64,000 bases of DNA. It comes from Alcaligenaceae bacterium (GTDB taxonomy: Bacteria; Pseudomonadota; Gammaproteobacteria; Burkholderiales; Burkholderiaceae_B). A program made the translations under genes and the position numbers. Positions 7,032 to 15,512 of this stretch are shown in pieces. Every line of letters starts with the position of its first letter. The stretch's first letter is position 1. The notes beneath the pieces were generated by a model that saw nothing but the letters and a program-made list of their open reading frames with translations, had not been told where the DNA came from and did no database searches. The stretch is from NCBI GenBank assembly GCA_013416455.1, contig JACCES010000013.1:62001-126000 (forward strand), given 5' to 3'.

Positions 7032-8426
7032 TCAGGCGCCGGCCGGCGACACTTCGACGCGATTGCGTCCCAGCGCCTTGGCGCGGTAAAGCGCCGCGTC
7101 GGCCGCCGCCAGCGTGCGGGCGTAATCGGGGTGCCCCGTATGCGGGGCGACGCCGACACTGACCGTCAGCTTCAGCGACTCGCCGCCCGGCAGGCGCACG
7201 TTCTCGTCGGCGATCTCCCTGCGTATGCGTTCGCCTATCATGCGCGCTTTCTCGACATCGGTCTCGACCAGCAGCAGCAGGAACTCTTCGCCGCCGTAGC
7301 GAAAGGCGTAGTCGCTGACCCGCAGATTGCGCAGCAGGACGGCCGCCACCGACTGCAGCGCCAGATCGCCCGCCGCGTGTCCGTGCAGGTCGTTGATGGC
7401 CTTGAAGTGGTCCACATCGACCATGGTGATGGAAAATGACTTCCGCCCGCGTCCCGACAGGGCGACTTCCCGGCGCAGCACGGTCGACAGGAAGCGGCGG
7501 TTGAGCAGGTGGGTGAGTTCGTCGCGCCCGCTTTCGAGTTCGGTCATCTTCTCGAACATGGATTGCGTCAGCTGCTTGATCTGCGTAGCGTTGCTGTGCA
7601 GCTGCCGCAGCAGGCCGGTGCGGGCTTCCGGCGAATCGCCGCCCCTGCTGTGCTGGAGCGCTTCCACGGCTGTGTCGCACGCCGTGATGAGCGCCACCAC
7701 GGTGCCGGATTGCGGGTCCTTGTTGAAGACGGGGTGGCCCTTGTGCTTGAACCACAGGCCGAAGGTGGAGACGGACAGCAGCGGCAGATTGGCCAGCGGC
7801 GCGCCCGTGGCCAGCTGGAACACGACGCTGTTCTCCCATTCCAGCAGGCTGCTCTGCTGCCGTTCGCGTTCCAGGCCGATGTTCTTGACCCCCACGAAAT
7901 AGCGGTAGGCTTCCTCTTCCTTGACGGATTGTTCCCGCGCCTGCGAATAGGCGGCAATCATGGCCTCGACCGTGAGGTCGATGACGCCGGTGGCGTAATG
8001 CACGGCCTGGAAGCGGGTGGCGGTGTCGGCGTCCGCCTGTTCGATGTGGCCGTTCAGTGTCTGCTTGATCAGGCGGGCGCCCGCGGCGACCAGGTGCGCG
8101 GGAATGCCGATGCGGGCATGGACGTTGCCGATCTCCACCTGCCGGGCGATGAGCGTTTCGATGGTGGCCGCGTCGCCGCCCTGCAGCACTTCTTCGAGCC
8201 AGCGGTGCAGCGAGGCGGCCAGACGCTGTTCCACCATCTGGTGGGAAAGGAATTCCGATGCGTCGGCATCTTCCAGCATGCTGGCGTAGAAGTGGCCGAC
8301 CAGGGCGACGGCATGCTCGCGGGCGAGACGCTGAGCCAGGTGGCGGGCTTCGGCGCTGGTATGCTCGAGCTGCTGGCACCAGGCAGTCGAAACCCTGGTG
8401 TGGAGGTCGGTGTCGATGATCGGCAT
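7032..8426 (-). CDS. Globin-coupled sensor diguanylate cyclase (BpeGReg/DosC-like)
   Basis: This 464-residue protein has an N-terminal sensor globin (about 1-165), a middle helical domain (about 170-290) and a C-terminal GGEEF domain (about 300-464). The probable haem proximal His is H103 in I-G-N-V-H-A-R-I-G-I-P. Y47 in H-F-Y-A-S-M fits the distal tyrosine that stabilises bound O2 in Bordetella pertussis BpeGReg. GGEEF is intact and preceded by an RxxD I-site (R-V-S-D). By family knowledge, O2 binding should change c-di-GMP synthesis and so biofilm or motility. The ATG at 8426 is chosen because the globin fold starts there; the frame is open upstream, and no strong ribosome-binding site is visible. 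Confidence 0.93.
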   Translation of the reverse strand: MPIIDTDLHTRVSTAWCQQLEHTSAEARHLAQRLAREHAVALVGHFYASMLEDADASEFLSHQMVEQRLAASLHRWLEEVLQGGDAATIETLIARQVEIGNVHARIGIPAHLVAAGARLIKQTLNGHIEQADADTATRFQAVHYATGVIDLTVEAMIAAYSQAREQSVKEEEAYRYFVGVKNIGLERERQQSSLLEWENSVVFQLATGAPLANLPLLSVSTFGLWFKHKGHPVFNKDPQSGTVVALITACDTAVEALQHSRGGDSPEARTGLLRQLHSNATQIKQLTQSMFEKMTELESGRDELTHLLNRRFLSTVLRREVALSGRGRKSFSITMVDVDHFKAINDLHGHAAGDLALQSVAAVLLRNLRVSDYAFRYGGEEFLLLLVETDVEKARMIGERIRREIADENVRLPGGESLKLTVSVGVAPHTGHPDYARTLAAADAALYRAKALGRNRVEVSPAGA

Positions 8427-8465
8427 CGTGGCGAAGGAAGTGGGCTCCGGGAGCACAAGGACGAA

Positions 8466-8482
8466 GGCGCCCCAGGGGCGCC
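8466..8482. promoter_or_regulatory. Perfect 8-bp palindrome upstream of the globin-cyclase gene
   Basis: GGCGCCCC-A-GGGGCGCC lies 40 nt before the cyclase start and about 110 nt after the DUF924 stop. It could be an operator or a terminator of the DUF924 transcript. The sequence does not decide between them. Confidence 0.3.
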
Positions 8483-8590
8483 ACTCTTGTGATGATAGAC
8501 GGTTTCCCGCCCGCGCGCCGCATGGTTTGACCACGCGCCTCTGCGCAAGCCTCTTCACGGCAAACGGTGCGGCGGGGCCGGGACCGTGCT

Positions 8591-9133
8591 TCAGCCCTGG
8601 AATCCCCCGGCATCCATCCACGCCACTTCTTCCGTAGTGCTGTTCCGCCCCAGCAGCCGGTTGCGGTGGGGAAAGCGCCCGAAGCGTTCGATGATCTCCA
8701 GGTGGTGGACGGCCCATTTGCCTGAGCCGGATTCAGGCAGTTCCTGGAAGATGGCGACGCAGCGGCGTTGATCCGCGAGGGCTTCCGAATGCATGAAGGG
8801 AAGATAGAAGAAGCTGCGCAGTTCAAGGTCGTATTCGCGGTCGTGCCCTTTTTCGATCGCTGCGCCGGCAAGGGACAGGGCCATGGGGTCGGTGGCATAG
8901 GCATGGGCGCTTCCCCGGAAGACGTTGCGCGGGATCTGATCGAGCAGCAGCAGCAGGGCGAGCGAACCTTGCGCGGTTTCGCTCCAGCTGGCGAGCTCAC
9001 CGCGCGCGGCGGCAAGATGCAGGTCGAGAAAACGGTCGCGGCACAGCGTGTCGAAATCGGCGCCGCCACGGAACCATCGTTGCGGCCCGGCCTCCACCCA
9101 GAAATCGACGACGTCCTTTGCGGTTTGATTCAT
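8591..9133 (-). CDS. DUF924 family protein
   Basis: This encodes 180 residues with the DUF924 (TPR-like all-helical) signature. The N-terminus is D-V-V-D-F-W-V-E-A-G-P-Q-R-W-F, then L-L-L-L-D-Q-I-P-R-N-V-F-R-G, then F-F-Y-L-P-F-M-H-S-E, and near the end E-R-F-G-R-F-P-H-R-N. The conserved R-N, H-S-E and H-R-N residues cluster in related structures, but no reaction is established. It is common next to unrelated housekeeping genes in proteobacteria. The start at 9133 follows CTGGAG at good spacing. It is divergent from the cupin gene, with 43 nt between the two starts. Confidence 0.9.
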   Translation of the reverse strand: MNQTAKDVVDFWVEAGPQRWFRGGADFDTLCRDRFLDLHLAAARGELASWSETAQGSLALLLLLDQIPRNVFRGSAHAYATDPMALSLAGAAIEKGHDREYDLELRSFFYLPFMHSEALADQRRCVAIFQELPESGSGKWAVHHLEIIERFGRFPHRNRLLGRNSTTEEVAWMDAGGFQG

Positions 9134-9176
9134 TCGGATGCTCCAGGATAATGAAGGGATGAGGGCTTGATTTTCC

Positions 9177-9527
9177 ATGGAGCGGCTGATGTTGTCGAAT
9201 CTGTTCGGGTCATTGCCGCCGGCGGGCACGGCGGATGAAGTGTTCAACGATCTGCTGGCGGTGCCCGGCTTGCGTATCGAACGCATCGTTTCCCGGGGGC
9301 AGTGCAGCCCGCCCGGCTTCTGGTACGAGCAGGGCTGGGATGAATGGGTGCTGGTCCTGCGGGGCGAGGCGGGGCTGCAGATCGAAGGGCGCGAGGATGT
9401 CCTGAAGCTGGAAGCGGGCGACCACGCATGGCTGCCGGCGGGCCGCAGGCACCGCGTGGCCTATACCAGCGCGACGGAAACCACGCTGTGGCTGGCGGTG
9501 CATCGGGATAGGGTTCCCCCCGGCTGA
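9177..9527 (+). CDS. Single-domain cupin protein
   Basis: This small protein (116 residues, or 112 from the ATG at 9189, which has the better-spaced GGAG) is a cupin. Its core reads W-V-L-V-L-R-G-E-A-G-L, then L-E-A-G-D-H-A-W-L-P-A-G-R-R-H-R-V, matching the two cupin motifs. Of the usual metal ligands, a His in the second motif (R-R-H-R-V) and an acidic residue are visible. The first motif lacks the HxH pair (E-Q-G-W-D-E-W), so metal binding is uncertain. Relatives include small phosphoribosylaminoimidazole- or mannose-isomerase-like cupins of unknown role. It converges on the kinase gene with only 7 nt between them. Confidence 0.8.
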   Translation: MERLMLSNLFGSLPPAGTADEVFNDLLAVPGLRIERIVSRGQCSPPGFWYEQGWDEWVLVLRGEAGLQIEGREDVLKLEAGDHAWLPAGRRHRVAYTSATETTLWLAVHRDRVPPG

Positions 9528-9534
9528 GGCGGCT

Positions 9535-11331
9535 TCAGGCCGGTGTCGCCCCCCCGGACACCGCGTCTTCGCCCCGGGTATCCCGTTGCCGGCAGCTTTC
9601 ATACCACCGGGGGTTGGGCGCCCCTTGCGCGGCGAACTGCTGGGCGCGGCGGGGCGAACGCCAGACGCCGCCCGCAATTCCCGGCTGGGGGGCAACGGCG
9701 TACCAGAACCAGCGGCCGTCTTCGTCCTGGGCGAGCCAGTTCCAGCCTTCGGGAGCCCGCGACCAGGGCGGGGCATCGTCGCCACGGGCGGCCGGCCATT
9801 CCACGATGCCCAGCATCGACGCCACCGCCGCCGCCGTGGCGGCAGGCGTTCCGCCGGCGGGCACTGTCGCCCATTCGACCGGTTGGCGGTGCCTTTGCAA
9901 CTGTGCGCGCACCACCTCGGCGCCGGCGTCGGAGGCATCGTCGCGGCGCGCTATCACGCGTTCCATCAGCGCGTCGGGCGCCGCTTCCAGCCATATGCCG
10001 TGAAAGGGCAGGCCGGCGTCCGTGGCGCAGCGTTCGATGCGCTGCCGTTCCCCGGCCCGGGCGAACACGGCGTCGGCGATCACCGGGTATCCGCCGGCCA
10101 GCGTGAGCGCCGCCTGCCCGGCCAGGGTGGCGTAGACCTGGTCGGAGGATTCCTGGGTGTAGTGGCCGGGCGGCAGGGCGGTTTCGGCCGGAACGCCGGC
10201 CAGGCGCTTGCGGATGCGGTCGGTGGCCAGGATGCGCGCGCCGGGCGCCGGGCCGATGTGGTGGGCGATGGCAGCGGCAACGGTGGACTTGCCCGAGCCG
10301 CTCAGGCCGCCGATGGCCAGCAGCCGCGCGGATACAGGTTCCAGCAGCGCCAGGGCCAGCGTCAGGTAGGCCTGGGCCTGTGCGATGGTTTCCGGCTGGC
10401 CCGGCGCGTCGGACAGTTCGGCCTGCGTGGCCAATACCTGTGCCCGTATGGATGCCCGCAGAGCCATGAAAAAAGGCAGCAGGGGCAGGCCGTCCGTCTC
10501 GTCGCATTCGTCCATGTACCGGTTCATGACGAGATTGGCCTCGGCGGGCAGTCCGGCCTGCCAGAGATCCATCAGTAGAAAGGCCAGGTCGTAGAGCACG
10601 TCGATATTGGCGAAGGAGTCATTGAACTCGATGCAGTCGAACAGCGTCGGCCTGCCATCCACCAGGCACAGATTGCGCAGGTGCAGGTCACCGTGGCATC
10701 GGCGTATGCGCCCGGCCCGGGCGCGGGCGTCCAGAAGCTCGCGGTGCATCTCCAGCCGGCTGCGCAAGGCCGCCCGCAGCGCCCGGGTGGTGGGAGCGCC
10801 CAGGACGGGCTCCATCGCCGTGCATTGTTCGTTCAGCGCCAGGACCGCGGCGATGCGGGCCGCGCCCGCGTCGGTGGCGATGATTTCGGCCTGCCCATGA
10901 AACTCCGCGACGCCGCGCGCCAGCGCCGTCAGCAGGCCGCGATCGAGCCCGCCCGCGGCCGCCAGCCGGGAGAACAGCGTGTCTTCATCGAAGCGGCGCA
11001 TTTCGACGACGGCATCGACGAGTTCGCCCTGGCCGTCGAAGGCCAGCCCGCCGCCGCGCTCGCGTGTGACCCGCCGTACGCCCAGATAGATCGTGGGAGC
11101 CGTGCGGCGATTGAGGATCACTTCCTGTTCGCAGGCGGCCGCGCGCAGCGCGGGCGTGGAAAAATCGGCGTAGGGCAGCCAGATGGCGCGCTTCAGCTTG
11201 AAGGCCCTGTCGCCCTTCAGTACGACGATGGATATATGGGTCTGGACGATGCGGACGTCGCCGGCATCGGCGCTCCCGCATGGCGCATTCCGCAGAAAAT
11301 CCAGGGTTTCCGACTGATCGCCGTATTGCAT
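9535..11331 (-). CDS. Bifunctional aminoglycoside phosphotransferase-like / P-loop kinase
   Basis: This protein of about 598 residues has two kinase-type halves. The N-terminal half is APH-like, with a lysine region K-L-K-R-A-I and the catalytic loop H-G-D-L-H-L-R-N followed by F-D-C-I-E-F-N-D (metal Asp). The second half begins with a Walker A, G-L-S-G-S-G-K-S-T, followed by R-I-L-A-T-D-R-I-R-K-R, as in gluconate/zeta-toxin-like kinases. NCBI-type annotation calls this arrangement 'bifunctional aminoglycoside phosphotransferase/ATP-binding protein'; no substrate is proven. About 70 extra C-terminal residues contain D-E-D-G-R-W-F-W-Y-A-V, which fits neither kinase. The start at 11331 is preferred because AGAGG precedes it; an ATG at 11364 is in frame but lacks a spaced site. 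Confidence 0.88.
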   Translation of the reverse strand: MQYGDQSETLDFLRNAPCGSADAGDVRIVQTHISIVVLKGDRAFKLKRAIWLPYADFSTPALRAAACEQEVILNRRTAPTIYLGVRRVTRERGGGLAFDGQGELVDAVVEMRRFDEDTLFSRLAAAGGLDRGLLTALARGVAEFHGQAEIIATDAGAARIAAVLALNEQCTAMEPVLGAPTTRALRAALRSRLEMHRELLDARARAGRIRRCHGDLHLRNLCLVDGRPTLFDCIEFNDSFANIDVLYDLAFLLMDLWQAGLPAEANLVMNRYMDECDETDGLPLLPFFMALRASIRAQVLATQAELSDAPGQPETIAQAQAYLTLALALLEPVSARLLAIGGLSGSGKSTVAAAIAHHIGPAPGARILATDRIRKRLAGVPAETALPPGHYTQESSDQVYATLAGQAALTLAGGYPVIADAVFARAGERQRIERCATDAGLPFHGIWLEAAPDALMERVIARRDDASDAGAEVVRAQLQRHRQPVEWATVPAGGTPAATAAAVASMLGIVEWPAARGDDAPPWSRAPEGWNWLAQDEDGRWFWYAVAPQPGIAGGVWRSPRRAQQFAAQGAPNPRWYESCRQRDTRGEDAVSGGATPA

Positions 11332-11456
11332 GCCGTCCTCTCTTGGGATGCTCTGAACAGGCATCCCTTGCTTGCTTCGTGCCGGGCCGGCGCCGGCCGG
11401 CCCGGCTCCCGGGGAGTGCGGACTACTTTAGCAAAGTTGGCGGCGGGGCGGATGCG

Positions 11457-12620
11457 TCAGGCCTGCGAAGGCATCACAGGCTCTCCCAGATTCAGCATCA
11501 GGCGGTTGGCCCATGCGAAGATGGCGGCCGAGCAGAGCACGTCGCGGATCTGCTCGGGCGTCATTCCCTGGGCGGCGAGCGGCCGCAGGCTGTCGGCATT
11601 GAAGCCCGCCGGATCCTCCGTGAGTCCGATGGCGGCCTGGATGATGGCCTGTTCCCGGGCCGTGGTGCCGGCGACGCGGGGGTCCTCGAACAGCTGGGCG
11701 ATCACATCGTTGCGCTTGCTCAATTGCTCGAACCGTTGCGCATGCACCGACGCGCAGTAGACGCAGCCGTTGATGCGCGAGACGGCGGCGCTGGCCAGCT
11801 CGCGCTCGCTGCGCGAGCCGCCGCCGGGGGCGTACATGATGGCGTTGTAGACCAGGCTGCGCTGTTCCAGCAGCTCGGGCGCGCGGATCAGCAGCATATA
11901 GTAGTCGGATGTCCTGGCGCTCGGATGGCTGGTGTCCAGGATGGCCGCCTGCCGGTCCGTGAGGGTATCGGCATCCTGGATGGGCAGCCATGATTTCCAG
12001 CCCAGGCTCGCATTGGTGTAGCCGTTGATGTCCAGTCTTTCGCCCGGCGCGGGCAGATGGGCGGGGTGGACGAAGCCGGCGTCTTCCGGCGCGTCGGCGG
12101 CCGGAGCCGCGCCGGCTCCCAGGTCCCGCAGCGCGGCCAGGGCGATCATCATGCGCGATTGGTAGCTGACATAGCCCATGATCTGGGCGAGCGCCACCGT
12201 TTCCGGAACGCTCCAGCCGGCCTGCGTCAATGCCAGCAAGGCCTGGCGGTCGGCGGCGGCCGGGTTCAGGGCCAGCGTACGGGCGTAGCGGGCCAGGATG
12301 TCCAGGGCGTCCGAACCGGTGTTTTCCTTTCCTTCCAGAGCGGCTCGATAGGCCGCCGCGGGATCGGTATCCAGCAATTGGCGGCGGTATTCATCGGCCA
12401 GCCGGGCCGGACCGGTCGCCCGGGCCAGCAGCGCCGCCGCCAGCAGACGGTCCTGGCGTTGCGCCAGCGTGGTTTCCGGCGAGAAGAACGCCAGTTCGTG
12501 AAAGGCCTGGGTGGCATCGACGACTTTCCCGCGCGCATGGCGCAGGCCATGCACCGCATCGCCTTCGCGCAGGCCGAGCAGGCGGTCGATGACGTCGTTG
12601 TGGGGGGCTTCCGTACTCAT
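11457..12620 (-). CDS. CMD-domain / AhpD-like alkylhydroperoxidase fusion
   Basis: This encodes 387 residues with two carboxymuconolactone-decarboxylase (CMD/AhpD) type halves. The N-terminal half (about 1-170) is all helical and lacks the redox pair. The C-terminal half (about 200-387) carries the AhpD thiol motif C286-V-Y-C289-A-S-V-H293, used in peroxidase cycling. In my memory of family models, the halves correspond to the separately named Avi_7170 CMD and Avi_7169 peroxidase families, usually two adjacent genes beside Opp-type transporters; here they are one polypeptide. It is the last gene of an eight-gene operon and overlaps the preceding stop by 4 nt (ATGA). Likely role: thiol redox chemistry on a substrate imported by the same operon. 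Confidence 0.85.
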   Translation of the reverse strand: MSTEAPHNDVIDRLLGLREGDAVHGLRHARGKVVDATQAFHELAFFSPETTLAQRQDRLLAAALLARATGPARLADEYRRQLLDTDPAAAYRAALEGKENTGSDALDILARYARTLALNPAAADRQALLALTQAGWSVPETVALAQIMGYVSYQSRMMIALAALRDLGAGAAPAADAPEDAGFVHPAHLPAPGERLDINGYTNASLGWKSWLPIQDADTLTDRQAAILDTSHPSARTSDYYMLLIRAPELLEQRSLVYNAIMYAPGGGSRSERELASAAVSRINGCVYCASVHAQRFEQLSKRNDVIAQLFEDPRVAGTTAREQAIIQAAIGLTEDPAGFNADSLRPLAAQGMTPEQIRDVLCSAAIFAWANRLMLNLGEPVMPSQA

Positions 12621-13930
12621 GTTGGTGTGTTCCGTGAAAGATGGTCCCGGCCGGCTTTGCGGGTGAAGGCCAGCGCGGCCCGCCAGGAATGGGCGTCCGC
12701 CTGGGCGTTGATGGGCGGAGTGCCGCCGGTGGTGCTCGTGCGCCCCGATACCGGATGGCGGTAGGTCAGCTGGGTGGTCGGGACATGGGGAAAGAGGATC
12801 GAATGCCCGCCGCCCGGGTATTCGTGATGTTCGACGGGGTAGGGGTGGCGGTGTTGCGCCAGCCTTTCCTTGATCATTTCGCAGTACACGGTGGAAGGCC
12901 AGGCGCCATCGTCGCTGGCCGACAGCAGCAGGACCGGCCCGCGGATGCGTTCGACAGGAATGCGGGCGCGTTCGACCGCCGCCGGATCGCGCAGCGAAGT
13001 CAGCAGGGCGGCGCTATGGCGCCGGGGTTCCGGCCCGGAATCCCAGGGCTCCCAGCTCGCCTCGCGGTTGCCGCCCCAGATATGCGGAATGCCGCGGCCT
13101 TCATGGAGCCAGGCATGGCCCTCCCGGCCCAGGGCGGGATCGCAGGCGTTCTGCGCGCAGTTCACGACCGCGCTGGGCACATAGCCCAGCACGGCGTCGA
13201 CCAGCTCGGGGAAGCGCGAGCCCAGCAGCATCACCAGTTCGCCGCCGCGCGATTGTCCGGCAATGGCAACGAAACCGCCCAGCGGCCGCTGGCCGCGGCG
13301 CAGCCAGCGCAGGCCGGTTTCGAAGTATTCCAGCGGCGTATTCGAAATATAGGGCGACAGCCCCGGCGCCTTGAAATAGCCCAGCGCAAAGGCGGTGAAG
13401 CCGTGCGAGGCCCACAGCGCCGCGCGCGGTTCGTTGATGCCGCCGCCCGAACCGTTCAGGATCATGATGGCCGGGTGGGGGCCCGGGCCTTCCGGATGAA
13501 AGAGGGTGCCGACCAGCCCCTCGTCGCGGACTTCCTCGCGGCGCACGCCCGGCGCGGCCAGCCGCTGGATGAAGGTCTGCTCCCAGCGCTCGCCGGTGCC
13601 GCGGGCGACCGTGACGGCCGTCGCGATGGGTTGCAGTACATCGGCCGGAAACAGTTCGCGTGCGCCTTCGGTTTCCGGCACCTGCGACCAGCACAGGCCC
13701 ATGGGGTGCGGGCCTTCGTAGCTGCCGTCCAGCGGCGCGTCGCGCCGCAGCGAGACGGTGCCGCCGGCATCGGCCGCCACCCGGATGCGGCTCGTCCAGG
13801 CCACGCCGCCGCCCCGCGGGCTGCGGCTGCTCACCGTGACGACTTCCCCGGGCTCCAGCCCGTCGATGCGGATGTCGCGTTCGACGTCGATCAATGCGTC
13901 CTGTGGCTCGATGTACAGCATGGCGGGCAT
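12617..13930 (-). CDS. Acyl-CoA thioesterase/BAAT-like alpha/beta hydrolase
   Basis: This encodes 437 residues. The N-terminal ~125 residues form a beta-sandwich like the acyl-CoA thioesterase/bile acid-CoA:amino acid N-acyltransferase N-terminal domain. The rest is an alpha/beta hydrolase. The nucleophile elbow is G-Q-S227-R-G-G: serine, as in thioesterases, rather than the cysteine of true BAAT transferases. The probable acid is in S-A-S-D-D-G-A-W and the His in G-G-G-H-S-I. It sits between the substrate-binding protein gene and the peroxidase fusion (4-nt overlap), so it probably hydrolyses an ester, amide or thioester of the transported compound. The natural substrate is unknown. Confidence 0.85.
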   Translation of the reverse strand: MPAMLYIEPQDALIDVERDIRIDGLEPGEVVTVSSRSPRGGGVAWTSRIRVAADAGGTVSLRRDAPLDGSYEGPHPMGLCWSQVPETEGARELFPADVLQPIATAVTVARGTGERWEQTFIQRLAAPGVRREEVRDEGLVGTLFHPEGPGPHPAIMILNGSGGGINEPRAALWASHGFTAFALGYFKAPGLSPYISNTPLEYFETGLRWLRRGQRPLGGFVAIAGQSRGGELVMLLGSRFPELVDAVLGYVPSAVVNCAQNACDPALGREGHAWLHEGRGIPHIWGGNREASWEPWDSGPEPRRHSAALLTSLRDPAAVERARIPVERIRGPVLLLSASDDGAWPSTVYCEMIKERLAQHRHPYPVEHHEYPGGGHSILFPHVPTTQLTYRHPVSGRTSTTGGTPPINAQADAHSWRAALAFTRKAGRDHLSRNTPT

Positions 13931-13931
13931 C

Positions 13932-15512
13932 TCACTCTATCGGGGTGACCTGCAGGGCGGAAGTCCGGTCGCTCAGAATCGGCACGACCTTCAGGTTCTT
14001 GCGCGACGCCCAGATATTCTTGTAGTGGAACAGGGGGATGTGGCCGACGTCGTCCGTCACCAGCGTGGCGGCGCGCTGGAAGATCTCTTTGCGCTTCTCA
14101 TCGTCGAACTCGACGGTGGAATCGAGCAGGGCCTGATCGACCTCGGCGTTGCTGTAGCGGCCCCAGTTGTTGATGCCCTGGCCCTTGGCCGCGTCGTGGG
14201 TGGCCAGAGTCTGCAGCAGGCCATAACCCGCTTCGCCGGTGCCGTTGCCCCAGGCGATCACCGAGACGGCGTATTCGTTCTTGCCGGCACGGCTGCCATA
14301 GACCGACCACGGTGCTGTTTCCACCTGCGTGCGCACACCCACCCGGCTCCAGAACTGGGCCACGGCCTGCGCGGTTTCAGAGGCATAGGGGTAGCGGTCG
14401 CCCGGCACATGCAGGGTCAGCTGGAAGCCCTCGGGATAGCCTGCCTCGGCAAGCAGCTGCCTGGCCTTTTCGGGATCGTGGGCGATGTCCTGGACGTCGG
14501 GGTTGTAGCCGAAGCTGCCTTCGGGCATCCATTGGTTGGCTTCGGTCACGGTGTTCTGCAGCACGCGCTCGACGATCGCCTTGCGGTTGATGGCGATCGA
14601 CAGCGCCTGGCGCACCTTGAGGTCGCGCAGCGGGTTCACGTCCAGCGGCTTGCCCTGATTGTCCCGGATGAACTCATTGCCGCCCTCCTTGAAACTGGGC
14701 TGCAGCAGGAACACGCGCAGGCCCGGGTAGCTGTAGACCGCGATGTCGGAGCTGGATTCCAGCCGGGCCAGGTCGGTGGCGGGCACCTTGTCGATCACGT
14801 CCACGTCGCCCGCCAGCAGGGCGGCCGTGCGCGAGGACGGATTGTTGATGAAGCGGTAGGTGACGTTGTCCCAGGGCTGGGCGACACCGTAGTAGTCGGG
14901 ATTCTTCTTCAGCAGCGTGCGGTCGCCGGGCGTGTAGGACACGAAGGTATAGGGGCCGGTGCCTATGGCGGCCTTGCCGCTGTTGTAGTCTTCGGTGCCG
15001 GCTTTCTCGCCGGCGTGCTTGCTGACGACATAGATCGAAGCGATGTCCAGCGGCAGTTTGGGGTTGGGAACGTTCGTCCTGACGAGAACGGTGTGCGGGT
15101 CGGGCGCTTCGACCGATTCCACGGTGCGCAGGGCGCCCGCGTAGGAGGCGACGCTGCCGGGCACTTTGTTGGCGCGCTGGAACGAGAACACGATGTCTTC
15201 CGCCGTGAACGGCGTGCCGTCATGCCATTTCACGTCGTCGCGCAGCTTGAATTCCCAGGTCCGCTCGTCCAGCGCTTTCCAGGAACTGGCCAGCGCGGGT
15301 TCCAGGCGCGAGCCGTCGCGGCTGTTGATGATGGAATCCCACAGGTGCAGCGCCAGCGAGCGGTCGCCGGCATGGTTGTTCAGTTGCGGGTCGACGGACG
15401 ACACCGGGTCGGCGAAGCCGATGGTCAGGTCGGCGGCCTGGGCGTTCAGCGCCATGACGCCGGCCAGTGCCGCGGCCACGAGGGTATGGGTGTAACGGTT
15501 GCTGATGGTCAT
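13932..15512 (-). CDS. ABC transporter substrate-binding protein, family 5 (Opp/Dpp type)
   Basis: This 526-residue periplasmic binding protein has a signal peptide to about residue 26 (A-L-N-A-Q-A|A-D-L). The SBP_bac_5 signatures follow: P-V-S-S-V-D-P-Q-L near the mature N-terminus, W-H-D-G-T-P-F-T-A-E-D-I-V-F-S, I-G-T-G-P-Y, and V-R-Q-A-L-S-I-A-I-N-R. The family binds peptides, nickel or other small organics. Its linkage to a peroxidase fusion and flavoprotein suggests a specialised ligand rather than generic peptides. It lies one base after the hydrolase start on the same strand and overlaps the following ATPase stop by 4 nt, so it is an internal gene of the operon. Confidence 0.95.
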   Translation of the reverse strand: MTISNRYTHTLVAAALAGVMALNAQAADLTIGFADPVSSVDPQLNNHAGDRSLALHLWDSIINSRDGSRLEPALASSWKALDERTWEFKLRDDVKWHDGTPFTAEDIVFSFQRANKVPGSVASYAGALRTVESVEAPDPHTVLVRTNVPNPKLPLDIASIYVVSKHAGEKAGTEDYNSGKAAIGTGPYTFVSYTPGDRTLLKKNPDYYGVAQPWDNVTYRFINNPSSRTAALLAGDVDVIDKVPATDLARLESSSDIAVYSYPGLRVFLLQPSFKEGGNEFIRDNQGKPLDVNPLRDLKVRQALSIAINRKAIVERVLQNTVTEANQWMPEGSFGYNPDVQDIAHDPEKARQLLAEAGYPEGFQLTLHVPGDRYPYASETAQAVAQFWSRVGVRTQVETAPWSVYGSRAGKNEYAVSVIAWGNGTGEAGYGLLQTLATHDAAKGQGINNWGRYSNAEVDQALLDSTVEFDDEKRKEIFQRAATLVTDDVGHIPLFHYKNIWASRKNLKVVPILSDRTSALQVTPIE

